NCBI GenBank assembly: GCA_947069175.1
Contig: CAMTDV010000017.1
Location: 48,679,137-48,743,136 of the forward strand
Direction: 5' to 3'
DNA length: 64,000 nt
Source of the DNA: Scalesia atractyloides
Lineage: Eukaryota; Streptophyta; Magnoliopsida; Asterales; Asteraceae
Position 1 is the stretch's first letter. The number at the start of each line of letters is the position of its first letter. Below the pieces are notes generated by a model. It did not search any database and was not told where the DNA came from. It was given only the letters and a program-made list of their open reading frames with translations. The position numbers were made by a program, and so were the translations under genes. Below are positions 22,241-34,191 of this stretch, in pieces.

Positions 22241-22758
22241 TTCTGGTAGATCAACCAGTTCCCACGCTTTGAGCTTTCGAAACTGAGATAGTTCCTCCTG
22301 CATCGCCTGCACCCGCTTGAGTCTTGAATGGCTTCTTCGCTGTCACTTGGTACAGATTACGAAAGGAAAGCAACGTACAATCCTTTGTTGATAACATATG
22401 TCTGTCCACGAGTTCGCACGCCATCTTCCATCTTACCTATTACATTTTCAGTGGGATGATTCCGATTAGTCTTATAACTTGCATTGGTATGGGTTTCAAT
22501 TTGTTGAGGTAGATTGGTGAAGTGTTCATCAACATATATGATTGGAAGTCTGTCTTCTTGAATTGGTTCATCCATATTCATCTGAGAAGAAGAAGCATCA
22601 TTTGCGGATGCATTCTCAGCCGAAGTGTCACCACTTACTTCTTAGACGGGAAGGATTGGATCGGCTGAAGTTGGAGTGAAACAAGTTGTGAACAGGGTGA
22701 AACCAATGTCTAACGAGTCAAACAATGGTTCAATTGAAGTGGTTTCAGCGGTTTGGTT

Positions 22759-23620
22759 TCAGAAAAGGGGTTCGAGAATTTCAAAGGTGTTGAATACAAC
22801 ATCTACATCGTAAAACCAATTGGGAGAACTTCCAGTGTTGGTGTAGTTTCCTTCTTGAAAATTGACATAATACGATTCAAGCACCATCTTAGTTCGTTTG
22901 TTGTAGACTTTATAACCCTTTTGAGTCGATGAATAACCCATGAAATAACACACATCGCCGACTGCTTCAAACTTGATTAGATTGTTTTCAATGTTGAGAA
23001 GAGTGCATGAGCATCTAAACGGTATGAAGAAATCTATCAAAGGCTTTCACTTGAAAAGAAGTTCATAAGCAGTTTTTCTGTGAGGTTTAACAATGAGAAC
23101 TCGATTCAAGACACATCATGCTGTGTTGACTGCTTCTGCCCAGAAGATGATGGGTAGCTTGGAGTCGACGAGCATAGTTCGAGCAGCTTCAATGAGTGTT
23201 TTGTTCTTTCATTCCGCTACGCCATTTTGCTGAGGAGTTCTAGCTGCACTTTACTGAAGGCGAATTCCCTTTTCTTCGCAAAAGGATATAAACGTATAAT
23301 TTTTGAATTTAGATCCGTTATCACTTCTAATTGATTTGACCTTCAGTTTGATGACATTTTTTTTATCATAGGATAAAAGTCTGAAGGATGGATACAGTCT
23401 TGCTTTTAGCTTCAAGAAAGTAAACCCATGAGAATCGAGAAAAATCATCTGTAATTACCAAGCAATAGGATCTTTTAGCTAAAATTTTAAGACTAATGGG
23501 ACCGAAAAGATCCATATGCAACAATTGCAGAGGTGCAGTAATCGTATTCACTGCTTTGGATTTGTAAGGCTTTTTGTGTTGTTTATGTTGGGCGCATGCG
23601 ATACATTTTCTGAAAAAGGA
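22759..23620 (-). pseudogene. C2 integrase
   Basis: Zinc-binding region with KCIACAQHKQHKKPY, then HMDLFGPIS (first catalytic Asp), ITDDFSRFSWVYFL, and VKSIRSDNGSKFKN (second Asp). After the core, the Copia C-terminal segment CYFMGYSSTQKGYKVYN is at 23040-22759. Frameshifts near 23610, 23370 and 23080. Confidence 0.9.
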
Positions 23621-24133
23621 AATTCTTTTATAGTTAAACCTCTTAATAGATTTAATTTAGAAAGTTTATTCATATTTTTGAATTTCACATGCCCCATTCG
23701 CCTGTGCCAAAGTAGTGATTCCGATTCTAATGCTTTGGAGATTAAGCATGTCATCTGTTCTGCAGTTTTGACATTTTTCATGTTAAGAACGTGGAGCTAT
23801 AAGGATAATCATTTTGGGAGGAACAGAGTAGCCAGGCTTGAGAAAGATGCATTCTACATCGTTGAATAGCACCGATATTCCTTTGTCACAGACTTGTGAT
23901 ACACTCATAAGATTGTAACACAATTCTGGTACGTAGTTAACATCTTCTAGGGTTATAGCATCTAAAACAATATCTCCAAGTCCAACTATTTTTCCTCCTT
24001 TCTCATCTCCGGCGAAAGAGACGAAGTCGCCATCAATGAATCTGAAGTTCTTGAGAAGTTCCTTTAACCCCGTCATATGCCTAGAGCATCCACTGTCGAC
24101 GTGCCAAATATACTCCATAAGCAATCGAACCAT
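23548..24133 (-). pseudogene. C2 protease and pre-integrase segment
   Basis: WHVDSGCSRHMTG carries the DSG active site of Copia aspartic protease, and DGDFVSFAGDEKGGKIVG follows. After a break, LWHRRMGHVKFKNMNKL is the GAG-pre-integrase motif (HxxxGH type). The order protease then integrase then RT identifies Copia. Confidence 0.9.
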
Positions 24134-24591
24134 TTTTGAATTTTATTCTGTTATACAACAACAAACAACAAGAAATATATACAGATTATTTAGTTTTCGG
24201 AACCCAAACTTGCTTGATTTACAATTTATCATGATTTTCTTTGATGACATCATCTTTCCTTTTCCAAAAACAGTTTGCGTTAACGAAGTTTTTGACTGAT
24301 TTCTTAAAATTATCAAAAGATCTATGAAATGTTTAGCAAAATTTTGATCTGGATTAGAACATTTCTTGCTTTGTAATGTTTCGCCGCGTGTCCTTAATGA
24401 CCACAACGAAAACATTTAATGCAACGATTCTTTTTCTTTTTAGAGGTTGATGCATTGGAATATGATGTATGTGATGAGTGTCTTGAACTGTATGATGCGT
24501 TAGGATGCTTTGAAGTTTGAACTTCTGATTTTCTTCATTTTCTTGTCAAGATGACTTTCATCCTTAATGCAATCTTCATCATTCTCGCTGT

Positions 24592-25520
24592 CTATTGAAG
24601 AAGCTGATTCTTGATTTTCACTTGAATCATCTGCTCCTTGATCTTCACTCGAGCTTTCTTCACCACTTCTGAAGTTGTTGTGTTAGAGTCTTCACTGCTG
24701 CTATCTTGATTTGGTTCCTTATCAGACTCTGATATACCTGTACACGATGGAACAAAATTGGGAATTTCCTCTGTAAGGAACTTTCCGAATCTGCTTTGTT
24801 TTAATTCTGGAACAAACACAGGGGATTCAAGCACAACATTTTCATCACAAAAAGCATATTTCAAGTCCATGTATTTAACCACTACATTATCATGGTTGTG
24901 GGTAACAGGTTTAGGCACATGCCTATTACAGTCATCCTGAATATTTAGACTATGTTTAATAAAGTCATATGTCCTAGTTAAATTATTACATTCATCTTGA
25001 ATAAAAGTCTTGTTTGTTTTGCCACAGTTCCAGGCGAACCATTTAACCGTAGTATAACTGTCGCCTGAATACCTATTCCTATTTTTGTCCCACCACACTC
25101 CACATCGCACACATCCTCCTCACGCTCAATTGCATCTGCATTGCTTATAGAAACATTAGTACCTTTTTCATTTTCACATTCGACACTTTGAGAAATTAAA
25201 TCATTTTTATCAATTAAATCATTTTCTAGATGAGGAGTTGGCATGGGTACATAGTTTTTGCTATGAGAAGATGGAAAGATTTTTCTTTCATTTCCAAGCT
25301 TATCTTTGTACCCAATGTCATCTTTCACGTATGTCGGTCATTGGCAGTTTTTAATATCAACGAGTGCCTTTTTGCTTACATTCCAGTTGTCAATAGTGAG
25401 ATGCAATTTGATGTTTTCAACTTCATATTTCTCAAGTTTTCCAGTTAAATCATTTATAATGAAATCTTTTTTGAAAACGAATTCTTTCAAAGTTTGCATT
25501 TCAGCTAAAGTTGAGTTCAA
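24592..25520 (-). pseudogene. C2 Gag-Pol linker
   Basis: Frames at 25520-25338, 25328-24978 and 25110-24592 are hydrophilic, Asn/Glu/Ser-rich and out of register with each other. They lie between the zinc knuckle and the protease. The first resembles a coiled coil. No catalytic motif. Confidence 0.55.
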
Positions 25521-25751
25521 CTTTTTCTGATATGCAGCTTCGTTTGGTTTTACTTCTTTGTTAAATTACAAAACTCTTTCTTTTTTCTCTAATTAGGTCA
25601 CGGTTGAGGGATTTATAGTGAGCAACGACGTTAACACACAGTTGTGAGCACAATTGACTTTAAATTCGTAGGGTATGTTGTTTACAAAGTCTTTATCTTC
25701 TTTCACTTTGGCAGATTTGGCTTTCATTGTTGCTGCAGGAGCTGGATCTTT

Positions 25752-27345
25752 TTACTTCTTGATACTGCCACTAGCCTCTTGAGCTTTTTCCTTACATTCC
25801 AAAACTTCAGCTTCTTTCTTTTCTTTTTTAGCTTTAGGCTTGGTTGGGTTGACGATGCTTTTCAGTCCTTTGTCAGCAGACTTCTTTCCCTTGGGAATAC
25901 ATGCATTTTTGTTGCTGAGAAAGTTTGAAGGACGCGAAGTCAATTTAGTGGATATCTTAGCCATTAGAGCTTTATCAACTTCCTTCGGTTTAGTTGACAT
26001 CTTGGCCATTAAAGCTTTGTTGACTTCCTCTTTTGCATCAACAATTTCTTCTGCACAATCATAGTCTTCCACCACCAAAGCCTTTGGAGTGTTAGGAGTA
26101 GCATTCTCATTTCCTTCAATAGCGATTGCCCTTCTTGCTAGAGTCGTATCATCATTTTCATTCTTCCGCAATGCACAATCTTTTTTGAAGTGACCCAAAT
26201 TCTTGCAGTTGTAGCACCGTAGCTTAGACTTATCGAAACCAGCTTTTCCGAGTGACAACCTATTTCCTGTCTTGTCTTGAAACTTCTTCAGCCTTAAGGT
26301 GATCATTGCCATTTGCCACTTCAGACCCATTTCCTCCATATCATTGGGATCTACTTGTTACATATCTTCAGCAGAAAGGATACCCCATTTGAACTCCCCC
26401 GACATAAGTGCTTCATAACTGCTCAGGAAGACGTTAAACAGTGCAACATGTTCAGTAGATATCTTGAGTGATTGAGCATCACTAACCACAGTAGTCTTCT
26501 CGTTAGACTGTGGAGCCTTTGCAGAGCTTGCGGAAGCGTTAAAGTAAGATGCATTAGCACTCTGAGAACTTGAACCACCGGGGGTTTTGGGGGCAAGGAA
26601 TGCCATGTTCTTGGGAAAAACAACAACATTGGATTGAACAGATTTTGTGAGTATCCTGTTTGATTCATCTCTCTCTTGAGCAAGTCCATTTCAAAGTCCT
26701 TTAGAGTGTTGATCAGATCCGAAATAGTGACTGGAGTTGTACTGATCAAGAAGGTTCTTTTGATCATCATGCATTGTAAGCTCCATTCTTTTGGAAGAGA
26801 GTCCAAAAGTTTCTTGATTGAAGCATAGTTAGTGACAGGATTACCAACTTTCTTCATTTTTGTTAACATATCCAAAAAAGGGCTAATATGATCTAACAGA
26901 CTTTCACAGCGAACACTTCCAAACATATCATATTCTTTCTGGACCATATCTCTTTTGTTCTCCATCAGTTCGTGTTTGCCTTCAGAGTGATCGATAAGTG
27001 CCAACCATAATTCATGAAGTGTGGTGTACTCTTCAAACAAGTTGTTCTCATCCTTTGATAGAGCCATTGTTAGAGTAGCGTGAGCCCAGCGGTCACGTTG
27101 AATTAATGTCCTGTCTTCATCAGTGTAGGTCGATGGATAATCGTTGATTGTACGAACATCATCACGAATCACCATAGGAACATGGGGTCCTACAGTGACA
27201 AACATCCATTGAGTATAGTCTATATACTCAAAGAATGACTTGATTCTGTTCTTCCAGCTGCTGAAATCTTTAGATCCTTTCAACTTTGGAGGTCTAGTTG
27301 CAGTTCCAGTTTCAAGCTCGGCTTGAGCGACATGATTTAGTTGAT
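25752..27345 (-). pseudogene. C2 Gag with zinc knuckle
   Basis: The N-terminal frame runs from about 27340 (HVAQAELETGTATRPPKL) into GSKDFSSWKNRIKSFFEYID and on through typical Copia Gag (UBN2-type) sequence: LTMALSKDENNLFEEY, then LISTTPVTISDLINTLKDFE. A frame change near 26600 leads to the frame at 26339-25752, which holds CYNCKNLGHFKKDC, a complete CX2CX4HX4C knuckle, and then a Lys-rich tail with a repeated KALMAK(M/I)STK segment. I see no clear ATG; the start codon may be lost. Confidence 0.85.
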
Positions 27346-27997
27346 TAAGTGACGTGTTGATTCAATTTTAGGTTCAGATTTGATCACAGAAGTTAAATAC
27401 GCTGGATGTTAATGTTACTAGGCACAATCACGCTTAAAGTCCTTAGATAGACTATGAGATCGGATCACAAATCATGTGTAATTACGCTCACAAACACGCT
27501 CACAATCACGCTCAAAAAAGGTATGTTTCTTGGACCAGTGACAGACAACTACGCCGACAATAACGCTGATTAACCGACAACAAACAAGGATTTGGCTAAA
27601 ATCACTGAACATCATGATAAAATCGTAGAAGATTTATATCACTGACCCCAAGGTCGCCTTTGGGTAAAAACGCTAACACAGAGACCAGCGTAAAAGACAA
27701 ATACGCTGCCTTCAAACAGATCTACGTTATCTTCAAATTTATCTACGCTATCTTTAAAACAAATACGCCCAAAAGGGTTTTAGTATGAACAAAAACTCTT
27801 TAATCACACAAAAACAACCCAAAAACATGGTATTTTGCATCAAAATGACCCAAATGATACTCTAAACACTGATTAACAACAACCGAATTAAACACACCAA
27901 ATCAAGCCATTTGAACCCAAAACTTCTGAAAAACTTTGAAAAACTTTTGAAAACCTTGAAAAATCTTAACAAATATCAATCATTTAAGATCACAAAG
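27346..27997 (-). other. C2 5' leader
   Basis: Non-coding between the primer-binding site and Gag. Short acg/tacgct motifs recur (27400-27760), echoing the LTR and the internal leader at 18800-19300. Confidence 0.5.
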
Positions 27998-28010
27998 GCT
28001 CTGATACCAA
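27998..28010 (-). other. C2 primer-binding site (initiator tRNA-Met)
   Basis: The element strand reads TTGGTATCAGAGCC, complementary to the 3' end of plant initiator tRNA-Met, two bases from the LTR. Confidence 0.85.
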
Positions 28011-28012
28011 AT

Positions 28013-28448
28013 TGTGAGCCCCAAAACAGCCTTGGATCATAGTGATGGTTCTTGACAAACACCCGAACACCTATAGATTAGGTGTTTGAATTATATAAGT
28101 AAGAAAACACAAAGAAACTAAGATGAAGGTGAAGAATATTGTCCAAGATACAATCCCAAAATGATGATAACATTCAAAGATCCTAGATATCGATTAAGAA
28201 GATGTAAATCAGAGACACAAATACAAAGATGATAACAAAATAACCTTGGTCCAAGAAACTTGGAGCCAAACGATTCAAGGCTTTTATATATATAGATCTG
28301 ACCTCCCAGCGTATTTAATAACAACGTTGGGAGGATAAATACGCCGCCCCTAGTACAAAATCACTAAGTTACATTTTAGCCCCTTATACTTTGACTAACT
28401 ATTACATTTAAGCTACTCAATTACCAACGGTCTCAAAATGTCCTAACA
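28013..28448 (-). repeat. C2 5' LTR
   Basis: 436 bp; pairs with 10583-11050. The hairpin (cccagcgtattt...ttgggagg) beside the short TATA run is conserved. Confidence 0.85.
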
Positions 28449-31116
28449 CACAATAGGTCCTAGTCTTTTCAGCTACGACACCTTACTTGTGTCAGTCAAG
28501 CCCTTTAACATGAACATTTATTTAATTTCCCACCTAATGCAATAAAATGGTTTTTGATTCTTACTGTTTTTCAAATGTTTTTGTATTTTTCTTGTTTTTC
28601 AAATGTTTTTGGATTTTTCTGGTTTTCAAATGTTTTTTTCTCATTTTCTCCCCCTCAAACAATGCATATGTACATATATTTCCCTCTTCCCCCCTAAATT
28701 TGTGCATTATACTTTACAAATTTACCTAATAATGAAAGTGTTTGTACAAAGTTATAAATGAAAGAAAAAGAAAATATTTTTGCTGTTTTTGCTTAACCGT
28801 TCTGTCATTAGATTGAAGACTAATCAACGTTAAAGTCAAAGCACGAAATTTAAATTGTACCTTTTTGCTGATCTTATCTTACCTCCCTGATCTCTTCCAG
28901 AAGGAACATATCATCTAAAAAAATTTGAACCTTTTGCACCAGAGAAATGTTATCCGATATGTCTCTGGATCAACCGCTATCAACATTCCAGAGATTATCA
29001 ACAGCTCCTCCTTGATTGTCCCTGAAAAATAAGGAGATTAGTAAGATAATGGTACCCAGGCCATCGTGGTCCTGGGATTTCCTGAAGCATCAAAATAAGA
29101 CACTTCCTTTAAACACAAGTCCGCTTTTGTTTCAAGGATTGGAGATGTTGCTGCTTTGCATTTGGGTTTCCAAATTTGTTTCGGCTTAACAAACGTTTTT
29201 GTTGCCTCCGATTGAGCAACTTTAACTTTTTCAGGTTTATTCGTTTTAGAAACAGATTTTTGTACCTGAACAGCCTTACGTTTGTTTTTGCAGCATTTCA
29301 TTCCCCATCGAATGGTTTAACCTTGGGATTCACATTCTTCATTGCCTTAGGTGATGATACCTCCATCGACTCAGGATGATAGTTATCCTTTGGTGTACCC
29401 TTCTGATTTTGAGCGTAATAGGGTTCATAGGGACGATGTGTTCACTTCTGAGCAATGTGGCCAGGAATGCTGCAATTGAAGCATGTTTGTCTCTTCTCGT
29501 AGAAGGCATTCTGATCAACTTGTTTTGCTCTTACTGGCCCTGAGGCTGAACTGATCCTTTCTGTGCTTGATTGCCTTGCACATTTCTTACAGACGAGGAT
29601 GAATTTGGATGTTTATACTTGTCGTTTACAGGGGCCTTCTTCTATTGAGATTTCTTTTGATTCTTCTTGTGTTGCTTAGACTTCTTATACTGCAAGTCTT
29701 GTTCAGAAATCTCATCAGACTTTCGAAAAGCTCTGTTAGCACAATCAAATGCATATTTCTCACATTTGTCATTACTGACTGGCTTAACAAAAGTATTTTG
29801 TACATCACGATCCTTTTGAGGGCTATTGCTGCTCGTAGATGATCTCGGAGAGTGTGATTGTCTTTGATGTATAGACTTCCGCTTTCCCCGTCCTTGACCT
29901 ACTTGTTTCAGCTACTTTTGTTTGTTCTGAACTTTTGCAGCACTAATGGAAGGTTTAGATTCTTCAGTTTGCGAACTAGAAGCCTTGTTCATGCCAACTT
30001 TCTCTTCATCAGCTTTGATACAATCGAGAGTCCTGGTTTATCAGATGAAAGACCAGATACTTTAGCTGAATCATTAGAAGAGTCACCAGCACAATCGGCA
30101 ATTGACACTTTTCTGCACATGAAACATCAGTATTGTTCACACATTTTTGCTTTATTATAACATTTATAGGTTTAGCAGACTCCCGGGTGTTGGATGTATA
30201 ATCACTGGGTTTTCCATACACCATATGTTGTGCGTTTTCAAGTTCTTCCTCGGTTTCAGGCATTGTCGTGTAGTTGTGCTTATATGGTAGGGCAACCTGA
30301 ATGAATCCCAACCTTTCCCCTTGTTCGTTTTGTATGCCAGTTGCACATTGCACACGTCTTGAACGAGTTTGCTGGATGTATCAAACTTATTTATATTTAC
30401 TTCATTTTGTTGATACTTGCCAGTCAGGAGCTCTAGCTCAGCTCTCAGAGACTCAAGTTCTATGTTTTTCACATTGAGTTTGTTTTTGTAATCATGGACC
30501 CAACATTGCTGTTGATTGAGATCCAAGAGAAGCTGAGCTATATCCTTCTTTTGTGCTTCAACCTTTTCTGTAAGCAACTTGTTACTTTGTTGAAGGCTGA
30601 TGCACTGAGTCATTGCATTGTTGTAATAATTTGCCATATTAGAGTTGAGTGCTCTGAGTTGTGCAACCTTATTCCTGCAATGTTCAGTACACAAAAGATA
30701 GTTGACCGTGTCAATGAGCGATTTTGGTTTGTCTATATGAGTTTGGGCTATTGACTGCTTGTTGGGCTTGAGGTTTCTGTTTGGCCACTTCATCGGGATG
30801 AGATTCCGTTGATTGTGCGTAAAGATTTGGGTTTGATTGTAAATGATCCCATAACCAAGATATAAAGGAGTCTCTGTTATCATCCAAAAAGGTATTCAGT
30901 TGATTCCTTATTTCTTCTTTTCGCCTCCCATTGTCAAGCAAACGCATCACATAGTTCGCAACAGGATCAACATTATAGTTCCCTATGAACTCATTAAGCT
31001 TTTCTTTCACTCGATCCTGCAAACCTACCAGCTCCATTTCCAGAAAAGATACTTTCAAGACACAGATCATCAGCACTATCCATTGCGTTTGGGTATTGAG
31101 CTTGGGCTGTAGACAT
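28449..31116 (-). pseudogene. C1 Gag, truncated before pol
   Basis: An ATG at 31116 opens MSTAQAQYPNAMDSADD. After a frameshift, 31076-30711 encodes a helical Gag segment (EIRNQLNTFLDDNRDSFISW) ending Gln-rich. 30883-30164 is a long coiled coil (LLTEKVEAQKKDIAQLLLDL). Near 29460 a zinc knuckle CFNCSIPGHIAQK ends at a TGA where the last Cys is expected. 29301-29038 is a basic linker ending TTMAWVPLSY. At about 28985 the protease start WNVDSG is followed at once by a stop. No further pol appears; about 450 bp of AT-rich DNA runs to the C2 insertion. Confidence 0.7.
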
Positions 31117-31865
31117 CTTCGGATAATAGAAACCGTACTGGTAAAAATGTTAAAAAATGTCCGAAAACTGTTTTTACAAAATTATACCGCTAGACTCGTA
31201 TCGAAATTACAAATCCAGTGACATATAATGTCAAAGACCTTTTTTAGGATTTTTGAGATTTTTTTATCCTAAAAATAAGACGGTTCAATCCGTAAAGTCC
31301 TTTTGTAAAGTTTGTTTATGGATAATTGTCTGTGCACAAAAACGTTTATATCTGAATACGTTAGCTGATTAAAAATCCACCCTTTATTCGGAACAGTGTT
31401 TGATTTGAAATAATCAGCAGTAATTCGGAACAGTGTATCCGAAATGGTAATCCAAAATGCTAATCCAAACAGTTATCTAAAATGGCTGTCAAAATGATTC
31501 GAAATCCAATCCGAAATGCTTGAAAATGATCCAAAATTCAAGCAGATGATCCGAAATTCAAGAATACGATCTGAAAGCCTTGAAATTTATCCGAAATCCT
31601 TGAAGATTGATCCGAATTCTATCTGAAACTTATCTAAAACTCTTAATGATGATGCGAAATCTATCCGAATTTCAACAGTTTTATCCGAAACCTATCCAAA
31701 ATTCAAAGGATTTATCCGAAATGCAACAGGATGATCTGAAATTCAATCCGAAATGCAAGCAGAAGATCCGAAATCCTTGAAATTTGATCCGAAATGCTTG
31801 TTTTTCAACATATGCCAAATAGATGCATGTGATATCAGATCTGAGCCTGGAAACAGGTTTAAACA
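31117..31865 (-). other. C1 5' leader with 'atccgaaat' repeats
   Basis: Non-coding. Between 31430 and 31800 the motif atccgaaat(c/g) recurs more than ten times at irregular spacing of about 15-25 bp, often with 'tgaaa' or 'caag'. Confidence 0.65.
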
Positions 31866-31880
31866 GGCTTTGATACCAAT
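31866..31880 (-). other. C1 primer-binding site
   Basis: The element strand reads ATTGGTATCAAAGCC, the initiator tRNA-Met complement with one change, adjacent to the LTR. Confidence 0.8.
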
Positions 31881-32331
31881 TGTAAGTCCTGAAAACCCCG
31901 ATATCACACAATCACCAAAGATGGGTGGAATCCAAACTTGGTGAGATTTAAGAAAACCGAAAAGATGAAAGAACACTGAATCAAATTTAAACTTGCATAC
32001 GAGTCTATTACTAACGAATAGCAAAACCGTCTTATACAAGTTCTTCCACCCCTCTCTCTCTAGGGTTTTTCTCTCTAGGAGTTCTATCAATGGAGGCTCT
32101 CTAAAGGCTTAACCCTAGAAAAGACAAAACATTAGCTTATATACCTAGGGTAAGCCTATGCCCCTCATGGACTCCTCTTGGGCTTGCCTGGCCCACATGG
32201 CCTTAGGCATGCCCAAGTGACCTATACAAGGTCAAGAACCTAGTACAAACTAACCCAAATAAATCCCAGTTCGCAACCATAGTCCGTTGTGTATATTTGA
32301 TGCGTCAGTCTCACGCTTATAGGACCTAACA
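31881..32331 (-). repeat. C1 5' LTR
   Basis: 451 bp, equal in length to 8694-9144. Begins tgtaagtcctg and ends cctaaca. Confidence 0.85.
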
Positions 32332-32690
32332 ATAGAACTTGGGCTGACTTGGTTAATCGATCCACAATCACCCAGATTGCGTCGTCACCTTTCCTTGTTT
32401 TGGGTAATTTGGTAACAAAGTCCATTGTTATCAATTCACATTTCTATACTGGCATTTCTAACTGTTGAGGTAAACTTGATGGTTTCTGATGTTCAGCTTT
32501 AACTTGCGAACAAGTTAAACACTTAGAGATGTAACTAGCTACATCTTTTTTCATTCCTATCCACTAAAAATTCTTTCTCAAATCTTGATACATCTTATCA
32601 CTACCAGGATGCATCGTATACTTAGACTTATGAGCTTCTTCTAAAATTCTATGTCGTAGGTTTCCTTGGATAGGTACCCAAATTCTTTTT
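32332..32690 (-). pseudogene. G1 integrase, zinc-binding domain and first core motif
   Basis: On - from about 32690: RHRILEEAHKSKYTMHPGS, an HHCC half with ISKCLTCSQVKAEHQ, then ITMDFVTKLP (first catalytic Asp) and VIVDRLTKSAQ. One stop lies near 32570. The sequence is cut by the C1 LTR at 32331 and resumes at 8693 in the same frame. Confidence 0.85.
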
Positions 32691-32999
32691 TTAGGGAATC
32701 TCCAAATCCCATATGTTCCTTTTTCTAAATCCTTTATCATTCCTTTTAATCCTTCAACATCATCCTTGATTATTGTGCCCTGGTACTTCTTAATTATTCT
32801 ATTAAATCTATATGCAGATTTAATCTGAGAGCACGTATTCTTCTTGGTTTCTCATGATACTTACGACTTATGGCATCAACTACCACATTAGCTTTATCTT
32901 CGTGATATTAAATATCACAATAGTAGTCACTTAAATTTCCATCCATTGTCTTTACCTCATGTTTAATTCTTTTTGCCCAAAAATATACCTTAAACTCTT

Positions 33000-33260
33000 A
33001 TGATCCGTAAAGATGGTAAACTTACTACCTACAAGTAATGTCTCGAAATTTTAAGGGCAAAAATTATCGCTCCTAATTCTAAATCATGAGTTGTATAGTT
33101 TTCTTTGTGTTTCGTCAGTTGCTTAGATGTATAAGCAATTACTTTCTCACGTTGCATTTAAACACATCCTAATCCTAATTTAGAAGCATCACAAAAGACT
33201 ACAAAATCCTCAGTTAGTTCCTTTTGGTAATGCAAGTATCGGTGCATTTGTTAATCTTTG
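33000..33260 (-). pseudogene. G1 RNase H
   Basis: DFVVFCDASKLGLGCV, a stop, then REKVIAYTSKQL and HKENYTTHD, the standard Ty3 RNase H start. The remainder towards 32700 is broken by stops. Confidence 0.75.
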
Positions 33261-33268
33261 CTTCAAAG

Positions 33269-34057
33269 TTATAAAAGCTTCTTCTTGCTTGGTCCCCATT
33301 CAAACTTAACCGACTTACACGTTAACTTGGTAAACGGAACGGCTATTCTTGAAAAATCTTGGATACAATGTCGACAGTATCCTGCTAATCCCAGGAAACT
33401 TCTGACTTCTGTAGGTGATTTAGGGACTTTCCATTTGGTAATTGCTTCGATCTTTGTGGGATCCATAGTAATTCATTCATGATTAATTAAATGTCCTAAA
33501 AATTTCACTTCTTACAACCAGAATTCACACTTAGAGAATTTAGCATAAAGCTTCTCTTTTCTAAAAAGTATTAAAAGTACATGTAGATGCTTAGCATGCT
33601 TTTCTTCACTTTTAGAATAAATAAGTATATCGTCTATGAAGACAACTACAAGTTTATCCAGATACGGTTTACATATCCTATTCATCATATCCATAAATGT
33701 TGCTCAAGCATTTGTTAGGCCAAATGGCACAACTGTAAACTAGTAATGACCATACCTCGTTCTAAAAGCAGTTTTAGGAATGTCCTCTTCCTGTACTTTC
33801 AGTTGATGGTATCCGGAGCGTAAATCGATCTTGGAAAAATATCGAGCTCCTTGTAGTTGATCGAATAGGTCATCAATTCTCGGTAATGGGTACCAGTTCT
33901 TGATTGTGACCTTATTCAATTCCCTATAATCGATACACATACGCATCAAACCATTTTTCTTCTTGACAAACAACACAGGTGCTCCACAAGGGGATGAACT
34001 TGGTTGTATGAAACCTTTTTCTAGCAATTCATCTAATTGCTTCTTTAATTCCAGCAT
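33269..34057 (-). pseudogene. G1 reverse transcriptase and connection
   Basis: 34057-33740 holds PCGAPVLFVKKKNG, YRELNKVTIKNWYPLPRIDD and FSKIDLRSGYHQL. 33694-33512 holds VVFIDDILIYS, the FxDD catalytic motif. 33466-33269 holds TEVRSFLGLAGYCRHCI, the connection before RNase H. Breaks are single stops (for example TAG at about 33737). All key residues are present. Confidence 0.9.
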
Positions 34058-34191
34058 CTCCGCCAGTGCTAATCAATAAGGTGCTTTAGCAATTGGTGCA
34101 GTTCCAGGTATCAGATGAATTCTGAATTCTACTTCTCGATCATGCGGTAGTCCAGGTAGGTCTTCTAGGAAAACATCGGGGTATTACGATA

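Larger units (their letters stand above)
10583..28448 (-). mobile_element. C2: Copia-type element with gag, pol and a third frame, nested in C1
   Basis: LTRs lie at 10583-11050 and 28013-28448, both beginning tgtgag and ending cctaaca. The primer-binding site at 27998-28010 is complementary to initiator tRNA-Met (TTGGTATCAGAGCC on the element strand), and the purine tract is at 11051-11062. Flanking 5-mers are cacat and cacaa. Order on the element strand: leader, Gag, zinc knuckle, linker, protease, integrase, RT, RNase H, conserved block, internal leader, third frame, 3' LTR. This is the Copia order (integrase before RT) plus an extra frame, an arrangement known from Sireviruses. Several stops and frameshifts show it is dead. 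A Ty3 remnant (E4) interrupts the third frame. Confidence 0.85.
8694..32331 (-). mobile_element. C1: Copia-type element inserted in the G1 integrase, gag-only derivative
   Basis: Two 451-bp LTRs (8694-9144 and 31881-32331) begin tgtaagtcc and end cctaaca. The primer-binding site (complement of initiator tRNA-Met) lies at 31866-31880 and the purine tract at 9145-9155. The flanking 5-mers are gtaga (8689-8693) and ataga (32332-32336), one mismatch apart, consistent with an aged target duplication. Removing C1 with one copy of the target brings the two halves of the G1 integrase into the same frame. The interior encodes Gag with a zinc knuckle, then a dead protease start, then a non-coding region and a 3' frame remnant. 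No integrase, RT or RNase H of its own is seen. C2 is nested inside it. Confidence 0.8.
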
